6,263 nucleotides of DNA, taken from the NCBI GenBank assembly GCA_937922175.1, contig CAKZUU010000017.1, forward strand, positions 1 to 6,263. Direction: 5' to 3'. Below, piece after piece: positions 1 to 6,222 of the stretch. Below the pieces are notes generated by a model. That model was not told the origin of the DNA. It searched no databases and saw nothing but the letters and a program-made list of their open reading frames with translations. This stretch comes from an uncultured Gemmataceae bacterium. GTDB taxonomy: Bacteria > Planctomycetota > Planctomycetia > Gemmatales > Gemmataceae. A program made the translations under genes and the position numbers. How positions within the stretch are numbered: position 1 is the stretch's first letter; each line of letters opens with the position of its first letter.

Positions 1-1
1 C

Positions 2-730
2 GCCGATGACCCGGTCGCGCGCCAAGCGCAGCAGGGATTGCGACAGCAGGAACTCCAGCGTCGAGCCGAACAGTTGGAGCGAGAACTGGCGCAACAGGCG
101 AATCAGGCTGAGGGCGCCGCGCAGGAGGCCCTTCGGCAGGCAGCCCAGGCGGCCCGACGAGCGGATCAATTCATGCGGCAAGCCCAGCAGCGGCAACAAG
201 AGGGAAACGCCCCTGCCCGCCGACTCGCTCAACGATTGGCGGCCCGAGACTTGGACCGCGCCGCTCAGGCCGCCCAACGCGCCAGTGGTCAGCCCGCGAA
301 CGAAGAGCAAGCGCCAGCCTCCCGCCGCGATCTTGGCTCCGCACTGCAACAGGCTCAAGCACAGATGCGAGAAGCGCGGAACCAACTGGGCCAGGAACCA
401 ACCCATGCCCAACAAGCGATGCAGAACGCAGCGCAAGCCTTGGAACAAGTGGCTCGATCCTTCGACTCCCGCAGTTCACCGGCCCAACGTTCACAGCAAG
501 CGGCTGGCGAGCCGCAAAACGACGGTCGCGCCTCGGGAGCCAGCATCGACCTGACGCGTTATGGCCCGGATGGCATGAAGTACCAAGGCAAACCTTGGGG
601 CGAGTTGCCCGGTGAACTGCGCACTCGCATCATTCAAGACATGAAAGCGCAGTTCGGCGATGATTACGGCCGGATGATCAAGTTGTACTTCGAGCAGATC
701 GCGGATCGCAAACCGATGGAACGGCCATGA
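2..730 (+). CDS. Gln/Ala-rich coiled-coil protein with conserved planctomycete C-terminal tail (5'-partial)
   Basis: The reading frame is open from the first full codon at position 2, so this is the last 242 residues of a longer protein whose start lies upstream; the TTG at 38 is internal. About residues 5-170 of the visible part are very rich in Gln, Ala, Arg and Glu and have almost no hydrophobic clusters, as expected of a long coiled coil or extended helix. A short Ser/Gly-rich linker (about 160-185) leads to a folded-looking tail with the motifs DLTRYGPDG, WGELPGELR and YGRMIKLYFEQIAD. I recall this tail from large planctomycete proteins encoded near MoxR/DUF58/BatA-like genes; I infer the family from memory and no function is established. 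The stop overlaps the next start (ATGA, 727-730), so the two proteins are probably translationally coupled. The frame is certain; the role is unknown. Confidence 0.8.
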   Translation, partial: ADDPVARQAQQGLRQQELQRRAEQLERELAQQANQAEGAAQEALRQAAQAARRADQFMRQAQQRQQEGNAPARRLAQRLAARDLDRAAQAAQRASGQPANEEQAPASRRDLGSALQQAQAQMREARNQLGQEPTHAQQAMQNAAQALEQVARSFDSRSSPAQRSQQAAGEPQNDGRASGASIDLTRYGPDGMKYQGKPWGELPGELRTRIIQDMKAQFGDDYGRMIKLYFEQIADRKPMERP

Positions 731-1794
731 ACCGACTCTCTCTTCTCTGGTCGCTGCTGATCGGAGTGCCTCTGGCGACGTCTTTCGCATCCGCGGCCTC
801 GCCGCCCCCTTCCTCCGCGCTGGAGCGAGCCATCAATCAGGCATTGGCCTACCTGGCCAGCACGCAAGATCGGGAAGGAGCTTGGAGCGCCGGTTTTCGC
901 GGGCGAAATCCCACCATCACCGCATTGGCCGTCATGGCTTTCATGTCGGCCGGTCACGTTCCCGGCGAGGGGAAATACGGTGACGTGGTCGAACGCGGCA
1001 TCAATTTCGTCCTGCGTTCTCAAGCCCCGAACGGCTTGATTGCGAGCGAAGGTCATTATGAGATGTATCAGCACGGTATCTGCACATTAATGCTCGCCGA
1101 AGCTGTCGGCATGTGCGAAGGTAAGCAGGCCACCGAGGTCCGCCAACGTTTGGAAAAGGCCGTGCAGATTATTTTGAAAGCGCAACGAAAAAGCGGCTAT
1201 CACAAAGGCGGTTGGCGCTACCGCGTCAACGGCGATGATGCCGACATCAGTGTCACTGGCTGGCAACTGATGGCACTTCGGGCGGCGCGGAATGTCGGCT
1301 GCGACGTGCCCCCCTCGGCCATCGATCACGCCGTCGAATTCATCAACAAATGTTACGACGCGAGTAGCGGCGGCTATCGCTACATGCCCGGGGCGCAACT
1401 CACCCTCGCTTGCACGGGCACCAGCGTGCTCGCCCTGGAATTGTGCGGCAAACAGTATCACCGCTCCGCCGCCGCCCTTCGCGCCGGGGCCTACATTCTA
1501 AAAAATGAACTATCCCGCTCCCGGGCTCATTACTATTACGGCATCTATTACTGCTCCCAAGCCATGTTCCAACTCGGCGATAATTACTGGAACACGTTCC
1601 GCGAACGGCTGCATTCTCAGTTGCTCAACTCCCAGAATGCCAACGGCTCGTGGACAGGACGCGTCAGCGACGATGCTCAGTTCGGCTCGAATTATTGCAC
1701 GGCGATGGCCGTCCTCGCCCTGACGGTCGAATATCGCTTTTTACCTATCTATCAGCGAAACGAAGAGCCTGCGGACCCCGAACCAAATCGTTGA
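727..1794 (+). CDS. Exported prenyltransferase/squalene-cyclase-repeat protein
   Basis: This 355-residue protein starts with a signal peptide: Arg3, a hydrophobic core at about 4-20 and a likely cleavage after Ala-Ser-Ala (residues 21-23). The mature part resembles the alpha6/alpha6 barrel of squalene-hopene cyclases and prenyltransferase beta subunits, with helical repeats ending in Gly/aromatic turns: QDREGAW (47-53), QAPNGLIAS (99-107), KGGWRYRVNGDDAD (160-173), SSGGYRYMPG (213-222) and QNANGSW (303-309). DDADISVTGWQ (170-180) lies where such proteins carry an Asp-rich motif, but it is not a clear DXDD catalytic motif, and at 355 residues it is about half the length of a hopene cyclase. 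It is therefore probably a single-barrel binding or structural protein of the cell envelope rather than a true terpene cyclase. Its ATG overlaps the upstream stop by four bases, and only a weak GGAA precedes it, which fits translational coupling. Confidence 0.85.
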   Translation: MNRLSLLWSLLIGVPLATSFASAASPPPSSALERAINQALAYLASTQDREGAWSAGFRGRNPTITALAVMAFMSAGHVPGEGKYGDVVERGINFVLRSQAPNGLIASEGHYEMYQHGICTLMLAEAVGMCEGKQATEVRQRLEKAVQIILKAQRKSGYHKGGWRYRVNGDDADISVTGWQLMALRAARNVGCDVPPSAIDHAVEFINKCYDASSGGYRYMPGAQLTLACTGTSVLALELCGKQYHRSAAALRAGAYILKNELSRSRAHYYYGIYYCSQAMFQLGDNYWNTFRERLHSQLLNSQNANGSWTGRVSDDAQFGSNYCTAMAVLALTVEYRFLPIYQRNEEPADPEPNR

Positions 1795-1868
1795 CCTCCG
1801 ATCGACCTGCCCCGGCCCAGAGCGGAGTGGGGGTGATTTGAGAACAACAGACGATCCACCCGGCGTAG

Positions 1869-3173
1869 CTAGTCTCCCGGCGGCGGTGGTGAACCGAGCA
1901 GCGCTTGGCACTCTTCCCACAGTTTTTGCTCGATCTGCGTCTTCGGGAGATAACCCGAAGCCTGCGCCTCCCTCCAGGCTTGGCGTGCCGATTCAACGAG
2001 TCCTTGGCTGAAGGCCCCTAAAATTCGGGACAACTGAGCAATGGCATCCCATTCGGTCTTGGGGCGCTGCCAACGAGCCGGAACCGGCTCTGTCCGCGCA
2101 AGGCGGGCTCGGCTCAGTTCGAGGGCCGCCTGATATTCTCGCGACCCAGGGCGATCGCTCCAACATTGGCGAAAATAACGCGCCGCTCGCTCACGTTGCG
2201 ACAAACTCGCTTGCGGATCCGTCAATGTCTCCCAAAATTGGCGGTGCCGCATCCGATCGAACCCCGCGGGAATCAATCCAAGCAGCAAACACAAAGCGAC
2301 AATTTTGAACGATCTCGCGTGGCGGCGTATCCAGCGATTCGGAGGCGATTCGGAGCGAATGCGTCCCGCGTCAGACGAGCGGAGGTCCGCGATCAACCGG
2401 GCTATCGGTCTCTCGACGCCATAGCGGCGTGCTGGCTCTTTTTTCAAACATTGCAAACAAACACGGTCCACTTCGACCGATAGACCCGGATGGAGGCGGG
2501 AAGGGTGAATGGCCGGATGATGGCGGATCAATCGGCAGGTTTCGGCCAAGGTGGCTCCCTGAAACGGTGGGCCGCCCGTGACCATCGCGAATAACAACGC
2601 TCCCAGGCCATACACGTCGGTGGCCCGACCAACCGCCCCTCGCCCTCCCGCTTGTTCGGGGGCCAAATATCCCGCCCAGGTGGTGGAGACATCTAACCCA
2701 AGATTTTCGAAAAAGACGGGGTTGCCAAACCCGCTCAAACGGACGTCGCCATCCGAACTGATCCACACGACCTCAGGTCGGAGCGCGCCATGGAAGATCT
2801 GGCGATCGTGAGCGTGTTGTAGGGCTTCGGCGAGTTGGCGAATCCAAGTCCAAGCCTGACGGGGAGGCACCGCCCCCCGGGCCAACCGTTCCGCGAGCCG
2901 TTCGCCGTTGACGAAAGCGTGAGCAAGGTACGGCTTCCCGTTCCAAGTTCCACTTTCGTAGACACGAACGATGGCGGGATGATCCAGGCGATCAGCCGCC
3001 TCCAACTCGCGGCGAAGCGACGTCGCCGCCTCAACCGATTGCCGACGATCGAGAAGAACTTTCAACGTCACCAACCGCCCCAACTCCACCTGCCGAGCGC
3101 AGAACAGATGAAATGGGGCATCCTGGCCCAGACGACGAATCAGTTCATAATCGCCCCAACGTCGCCGTTTCAT
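1869..3173 (-). CDS. Membrane-anchored protein-kinase-like pseudokinase
   Basis: This 434-residue protein has a Hanks-type kinase fold at about residues 8-265, then a single membrane segment (about 289-305) and a 130-residue helical tail. Fold landmarks remain: beta3 Lys38 (VTLK), alphaC Glu56, APE at 171-173, Asp186 in ATDVYGLG, and the C-lobe CLQCLKKEP. Catalytic landmarks are lost: HRD reads HGA (128-130), the catalytic-loop Asn is Val135, DFG reads GFG (148-150), and the second and third glycines of the P-loop are Asp18 and Phe21. Without both metal ligands and the catalytic base, phosphotransfer is very unlikely. The tail (306-434) is rich in Arg, Glu, Ala and Trp, and the part around 385-408 looks TPR-like, though I cannot assign a family. 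Its ATG overlaps the stop of the active kinase (ATGA, 3170-3173) and has an AGGGG Shine-Dalgarno-like stretch at 3181-3185, seven bases upstream. The stop is TAG. It probably regulates or scaffolds its neighbour (inference). Confidence 0.88.
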   Translation of the reverse strand: MKRRRWGDYELIRRLGQDAPFHLFCARQVELGRLVTLKVLLDRRQSVEAATSLRRELEAADRLDHPAIVRVYESGTWNGKPYLAHAFVNGERLAERLARGAVPPRQAWTWIRQLAEALQHAHDRQIFHGALRPEVVWISSDGDVRLSGFGNPVFFENLGLDVSTTWAGYLAPEQAGGRGAVGRATDVYGLGALLFAMVTGGPPFQGATLAETCRLIRHHPAIHPSRLHPGLSVEVDRVCLQCLKKEPARRYGVERPIARLIADLRSSDAGRIRSESPPNRWIRRHARSFKIVALCLLLGLIPAGFDRMRHRQFWETLTDPQASLSQRERAARYFRQCWSDRPGSREYQAALELSRARLARTEPVPARWQRPKTEWDAIAQLSRILGAFSQGLVESARQAWREAQASGYLPKTQIEQKLWEECQALLGSPPPPGD

Positions 3174-5149
3174 CCTTCGTCCCCTGCCCAGCGAGCGACA
3201 AGGCTGCCGATGACGGCTCCCACAGCCATGGGCACGGCATAGAAGAGGAATTTGATACAGAAGGAGGCGGCTGCGGCGCTGATCCGCGCTTCCTCGCTGT
3301 CACCTACCCAGCGGGTGAGCATCTGTTCTGAGAGGGCCAAGGCCGGACCTGGTCCCAAGGCCGAGAAATGCCCCGCTTGGGTCGGTTCCAGTGGCCGAAC
3401 GATTCGCATGATCCCCGCCGCAAGCACCCCCATCAGGGGGACGGAGAGCAGAAAGGCCGGAAACACCTCCGGACCAAACACCTCCAACCGTCGGTAGATT
3501 TGACCCAGTATCGCGCCGAAGGCCAGCCCGAGAGCCGCGGTAAAAGCCCCCCCGCTCGTCAGGCCCAAGCCCCACTCAACAGGCTCCAGGATCCGCGACA
3601 ACCATGATTCGCTGGCCGAAAACTTCAGCCACGCCGACAACGTCACGGCCATGATCATCCCGAAAAGACCAGCGAGGAACCCGACAACGGCCCAGGATTG
3701 CGGCGACCAACGGCCGATCCTCACGGTCAACTCGGGAATTCCGGAGACGATGGCGAACATCAACCCGACCATGCTGACGACGCTCACGATCGCTCCGGCC
3801 AACATCCCTTCGCCCACCAAGGGTCCTGATGCGGGAAGCGATGCTACACACAGCGTCAACCCCGTCAGAGTCAGGCCCAGACTACCCGGCGTCTTTTTTC
3901 GCGCGATCAACTGAATTCCCGCTGTCGTACAACCGACGAACAACGCTTCCTGCGTATTCGTGAGCCGATTCACGATAAGGCCTGACACCAACGGTACGAC
4001 CTCGGGCGAGTTGATCAGAAATTTTCCCCACGCCGACCGATGACCTTCCCACCCTCGCCAAGGCTGATGCCCCACACGCCAACGGGCCAAGGCTTGAGCT
4101 AATTCGGCGGCGCTTCCGAACCGGTCCTTCGGGTCCTTTTCCAGGCATCGCAAGCAGATATCGACCAGGTCGGGGTCCGCGTCCGGGTTCATCTCGTCGG
4201 GGGGCACCGGATCGGCTTCGAGCGTCAGCATGAGAGTCTCGACGGGATCTGCCCCGATGAAGGGAGCCCGCCCGGTCAAACAGGCATACAACACGGCGCC
4301 CAAGGCCCAAATGTCGGCGGCTGGGCCAACGTCCTTTAAACCTCGCGCTTGCTCCGGCGACATGAAGCCCGGGGTTCCGACAATGGCCCCCGCTTTGGTC
4401 AGCCCGGCGAGGTCGCTTGCCCCTCGATGCAGGTCGGATGACTCCTCTGTCGCTCCCGCGGGCTCCTCCACCTCGCGCAGTCGACGAGCCAGGCCGAAGT
4501 CCGTGACTTTGATGTTGTCGTGTTCGTCAATCAAGATATTGCCCGGCTTCATGTCCCGGTGGATGACGCCCCGGCTGTGGGCATACGCCACCGCCTCGGC
4601 TGCCTTCTCCACGATGCGGGCCGCCCGACGATTGTCCAGCGGCCCTTGACGCAAGCGTTTGTCCAGTCCTTGGCCCTCCACCAAGGCCATCGTGAAGAAA
4701 TATTTTCCGTCCGCTTCGCCAAACTCATGAACCGGAACGATCCCGGGATGGTCCAATTGGGCTGCCGAATTCGCCTCTTTCCGAAAACGTGCGACCAATC
4801 CCGCGGTGGAGAGATACCGAGGCAACAGAGTCTTCAACGCGACGATCCGCCCGGTGTTGCGATGCCTCGCCTTATAGACTCGACCCATCCCTCCGCTACC
4901 GATCTCTTCCAACAGATCGTACTCGCCAAAAGCTTGTGGCTCGTCGCTGATGACCTGAAAATCCGTCGAATAAACGGCCGGTTCCCGCTCGCCCAGCGGG
5001 AGAGTTCGTTCGCCATCACCCGATGATGAGTCCGATGTTGGCGTCTGGTCCGGCACGCGCCTTCCCTCGCTCGAACCTGTGATCGTTTCCCTTTGCTTAC
5101 TATCTTGACATGTTCGATGGAGCCTGCCAATCAGGGTCTTCTCCATCAC
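3170..5149 (-). CDS. Polytopic membrane Ser/Thr protein kinase (Hanks type)
   Basis: This protein phosphorylates Ser/Thr residues using ATP. Numbered from the GTG start, its 659 residues comprise an acidic Ser/Thr-rich N-terminal segment (about 1-75), a kinase domain (about 77-357) and a membrane part (about 383-652) with roughly 7-8 hydrophobic segments and no extracytoplasmic sensor domain that I recognise. All catalytic elements are present: the glycine loop GSGGMG (84-89), Lys106 in VALK, alphaC Glu125, HRDMKPGN (197-204) with Asp199 and Asn204, DFG (217-219), SPE in place of APE (264-266), and Asp279 in ADIWALG. The loop between DFG and SPE is long, about 44 residues, with an acidic Ser/Thr-rich insert (about 226-252) that could be autophosphorylated. 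The start is either GTG at 5149 or ATG at 5146; neither has a good Shine-Dalgarno. It overlaps the pseudokinase gene downstream by four bases and lies 84 bp after the macrodomain gene. Confidence 0.93.
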   Translation of the reverse strand: MMEKTLIGRLHRTCQDSKQRETITGSSEGRRVPDQTPTSDSSSGDGERTLPLGEREPAVYSTDFQVISDEPQAFGEYDLLEEIGSGGMGRVYKARHRNTGRIVALKTLLPRYLSTAGLVARFRKEANSAAQLDHPGIVPVHEFGEADGKYFFTMALVEGQGLDKRLRQGPLDNRRAARIVEKAAEAVAYAHSRGVIHRDMKPGNILIDEHDNIKVTDFGLARRLREVEEPAGATEESSDLHRGASDLAGLTKAGAIVGTPGFMSPEQARGLKDVGPAADIWALGAVLYACLTGRAPFIGADPVETLMLTLEADPVPPDEMNPDADPDLVDICLRCLEKDPKDRFGSAAELAQALARWRVGHQPWRGWEGHRSAWGKFLINSPEVVPLVSGLIVNRLTNTQEALFVGCTTAGIQLIARKKTPGSLGLTLTGLTLCVASLPASGPLVGEGMLAGAIVSVVSMVGLMFAIVSGIPELTVRIGRWSPQSWAVVGFLAGLFGMIMAVTLSAWLKFSASESWLSRILEPVEWGLGLTSGGAFTAALGLAFGAILGQIYRRLEVFGPEVFPAFLLSVPLMGVLAAGIMRIVRPLEPTQAGHFSALGPGPALALSEQMLTRWVGDSEEARISAAAASFCIKFLFYAVPMAVGAVIGSLVARWAGDEG

Positions 5150-5169
5150 GTGAATCGATGGCTCTTGTC

Positions 5170-5201
5170 GGTCCGCTGACGTTCACTGCTTCAGCGTGAC
5201 C
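5170..5201 (-). promoter_or_regulatory. Hairpin between the macrodomain and kinase genes
   Basis: Positions 5170-5179 (ggtccgctga) pair with 5191-5201 (tcagcgtgacc) in ten base pairs with one bulged base at 5197, leaving an 11-base loop. It lies 32 bases after the macrodomain stop and about 20 bases before the kinase start on the - strand. No run of T follows it on that strand, so it is not a classical intrinsic terminator. It could be an attenuator, an RNA-processing or stability element, or chance in GC-rich DNA. Confidence 0.4.
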
Positions 5202-5233
5202 TTTCCGCAATTCGATCTGGAATGGTTGCCACA

Positions 5234-5779
5234 TCACCTTGAATGCTCGGCCAACTCCCGGAGCCGGCGATGATAAAGTTCGGCATCATCATTCCCAAAA
5301 CAACAGTAGATGACGAGTTCCGGGATCGCGTGTGCATCGAGCCATTCCGCCACCGTCGCGATGGCCACCTCGCAAGCGGCCGCCTTCGGATAGCCATACA
5401 CCCCGGTCGAAATGCAGGGGAAGGCGATCGTTTTCAGTTCTGCTTCCGCTGCCAAGCGCAACGATTCCCGGTAACACGATCGCAACAGCTCCGCTGACCG
5501 TTCTTTCTCCGCCTCGCGATAAACAGGACCAACGGTATGGATCACATGTCGAGCCGGCAGGCGATACCCCCGGGTCATCTTCGCCAGCCCCGTCGGGCAA
5601 CCACCCAAGCGGCGACACTCTTCGAGCAATTCCGGTCCCGCGGCCCGATGGATCGCCCCGTCCACTCCTCCTCCACCCAATAACGTTTCATTCGCCGCAT
5701 TCACGATTGCATCGACGGCTAACCGAGTGAGGTCGCCCTGATGAACCTGCATCCGCTTGATGACATGCTCCCAATTCAT
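5234..5779 (-). CDS. Macrodomain protein, probable O-acetyl-ADP-ribose deacetylase (YmdB-like)
   Basis: This 181-residue protein is a stand-alone macrodomain that closely resembles E. coli YmdB in length and motif order. That family hydrolyses O-acetyl-ADP-ribose and removes ADP-ribose from acidic residues of proteins in the cytoplasm. Visible motifs are GDLTRLAVDAIVNAAN (15-30), GGGGVDGAIHRAAG (35-48), CPTGLAKMTRGY (61-72), HVIHTVGPVY (78-87) and the phosphate-binding ISTGVYGYP (123-131). By comparison with YmdB, Asn27 and Asp40 are the expected active-site residues, with Tyr128 in the last loop. I chose the ATG at 5779 because GGGAGGAGG (5784-5792) precedes it and the macrodomain begins directly after it. 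The frame is open to an ATG at 5866, which would add 29 unlike residues, and an ATG at 5797 is preceded by AGGAG only two bases away. The kinase genes follow on the same strand, so co-transcription is possible. Confidence 0.93.
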   Translation of the reverse strand: MNWEHVIKRMQVHQGDLTRLAVDAIVNAANETLLGGGGVDGAIHRAAGPELLEECRRLGGCPTGLAKMTRGYRLPARHVIHTVGPVYREAEKERSAELLRSCYRESLRLAAEAELKTIAFPCISTGVYGYPKAAACEVAIATVAEWLDAHAIPELVIYCCFGNDDAELYHRRLRELAEHSR

Positions 5780-5783
5780 TCGG

Positions 5784-5792
5784 CCTCCTCCC
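5784..5792 (-). promoter_or_regulatory. Strong Shine-Dalgarno site of the macrodomain gene
   Basis: On the - strand this reads GGGAGGAGG and ends four bases before the ATG at 5779. Its GGGAGG part (5787-5792) sits seven bases from that ATG. It is the best ribosome binding site in the window and decides the start in favour of 5779 over the upstream ATGs at 5797 and 5866. Confidence 0.75.
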
Positions 5793-5936
5793 GCCATTTC
5801 TCCTTTTCCCCTATTCGTTTTACATTCGCGGATGTCTGGATCGACAGCCTCTCCACGCACGCGCATGCGAGACTCGAATCGCCGAGGTTCGACATCGTCA
5901 ACTCGGAGACAGACCTGACGCCACGATATTCGCTTA

Positions 5937-5966
5937 CCGACGGACTCCCCGAAGGCAGTTCGTCGG
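5937..5966. repeat. Inverted repeat (10-bp hairpin) in the intergenic stretch
   Basis: ccgacggact at 5937-5946 pairs with agttcgtcgg at 5957-5966, ten pairs including one G-T, around a 10-base loop. On the + strand it is followed by cttt and an AT-rich tract, but no + strand gene ends before it. On the - strand it lies between tRNA-Ser and the macrodomain gene, about 158 bases before the macrodomain start and without a T run after it. It may be a leader structure of the macrodomain transcript, part of the tRNA 3' trailer, or chance. Confidence 0.4.
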
Positions 5967-6135
5967 CTTTAAGATAAATAGCGGGAGAGCCTTCACGGAG
6001 AAATTCCGACAGACGAGGCAAGGACTGACCCATAACTACGGGGAACCTTACCCAGCTGTTAGCCGTCGGATCGGTTCCGTTCAGCGATGGGTTTGTCCCC
6101 GTCTTCGATCCGATCGGACCTCGAGGAAAATTCAG

Positions 6136-6222
6136 CGGAGAGGGCGGGATTCGAACCCGCGGTATCCTTGCGGATACACCGGTTTTCGAGACCGGCCCAA
6201 TCAACCACTCTGGCACCTCTCC
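6136..6222 (-). tRNA. tRNA-Ser, anticodon CGA (reads UCG)
   Basis: The - strand folds into a complete class II tRNA of 87 bases. The acceptor stem pairs GGAGAGG (6216-6222) with CCTCTCC (6137-6143), and the discriminator base is G at 6136. The anticodon stem is 6179-6183 with 6191-6195, around the loop CTCGAAA, with anticodon CGA at 6186-6188. The long variable arm typical of serine tRNAs has six pairs (GTATCC/GGATAC) closed by a GCAA tetraloop, and the T arm is GCGGG-TTCGAAT-CCCGC. The anticodon arm matches what I recall of E. coli tRNA-Ser(CGA). CCA is not encoded: CTG follows the discriminator, so the end must be added by a nucleotidyltransferase. Confidence 0.96.

Larger units (their letters stand above)
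5780..6135. other. 356-bp non-coding stretch between the macrodomain gene and tRNA-Ser
   Basis: I find no convincing gene here on either strand. Besides the macrodomain ribosome binding site, it holds a hairpin at 5937-5966 (listed separately) and a weaker inverted repeat, tcggatcg at 6066-6073 with cgatccga at 6106-6113 and a 32-base gap. The stretch 5967-5981, just outside the hairpin, is unusually AT-rich for the window. A promoter for the macrodomain gene presumably lies in this stretch, but I cannot point to clear -35 and -10 boxes. A reading frame on the - strand (5776-6033) is open but looks non-coding. Confidence 0.6.

Noticed and set aside
6..554. Long + strand frame in the coiled-coil gene region (182 residues, Arg/Pro/Ser-rich)
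   Set aside because: It overlaps the real frame (2-730) in another phase. Its Arg/Pro-rich composition is typical of an out-of-frame reading of GC-rich DNA, and it matches no family.
1795..1868. Possible bidirectional terminator between the convergent genes
   Set aside because: The gap has C-rich and G-rich tracts, but I could not build a stable stem followed by a T run in either direction.
1869..3173. Pseudokinase as a decayed, non-functional gene
   Set aside because: The frame is intact over 434 codons, fold residues are kept, and a Shine-Dalgarno-like site and start overlap are present. Loss is confined to catalytic positions, so a functional pseudokinase is more likely than a pseudogene.
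4520..5026. 168-residue + strand frame opposite the kinase domain
   Set aside because: It is antisense to a fully conserved kinase catalytic domain and shows no recognisable domain.
5741..5977. 78-residue + strand frame starting inside the macrodomain gene
   Set aside because: It begins antisense to the conserved macrodomain N-terminus, continues through the non-coding stretch and has no ribosome binding site or known motif.
5776..6216. 146-residue - strand reading frame whose N-terminal part reads across the tRNA gene
   Set aside because: Its first residues are a translation of tRNA-Ser itself, a well-known source of false gene calls, and the rest crosses the non-coding stretch.
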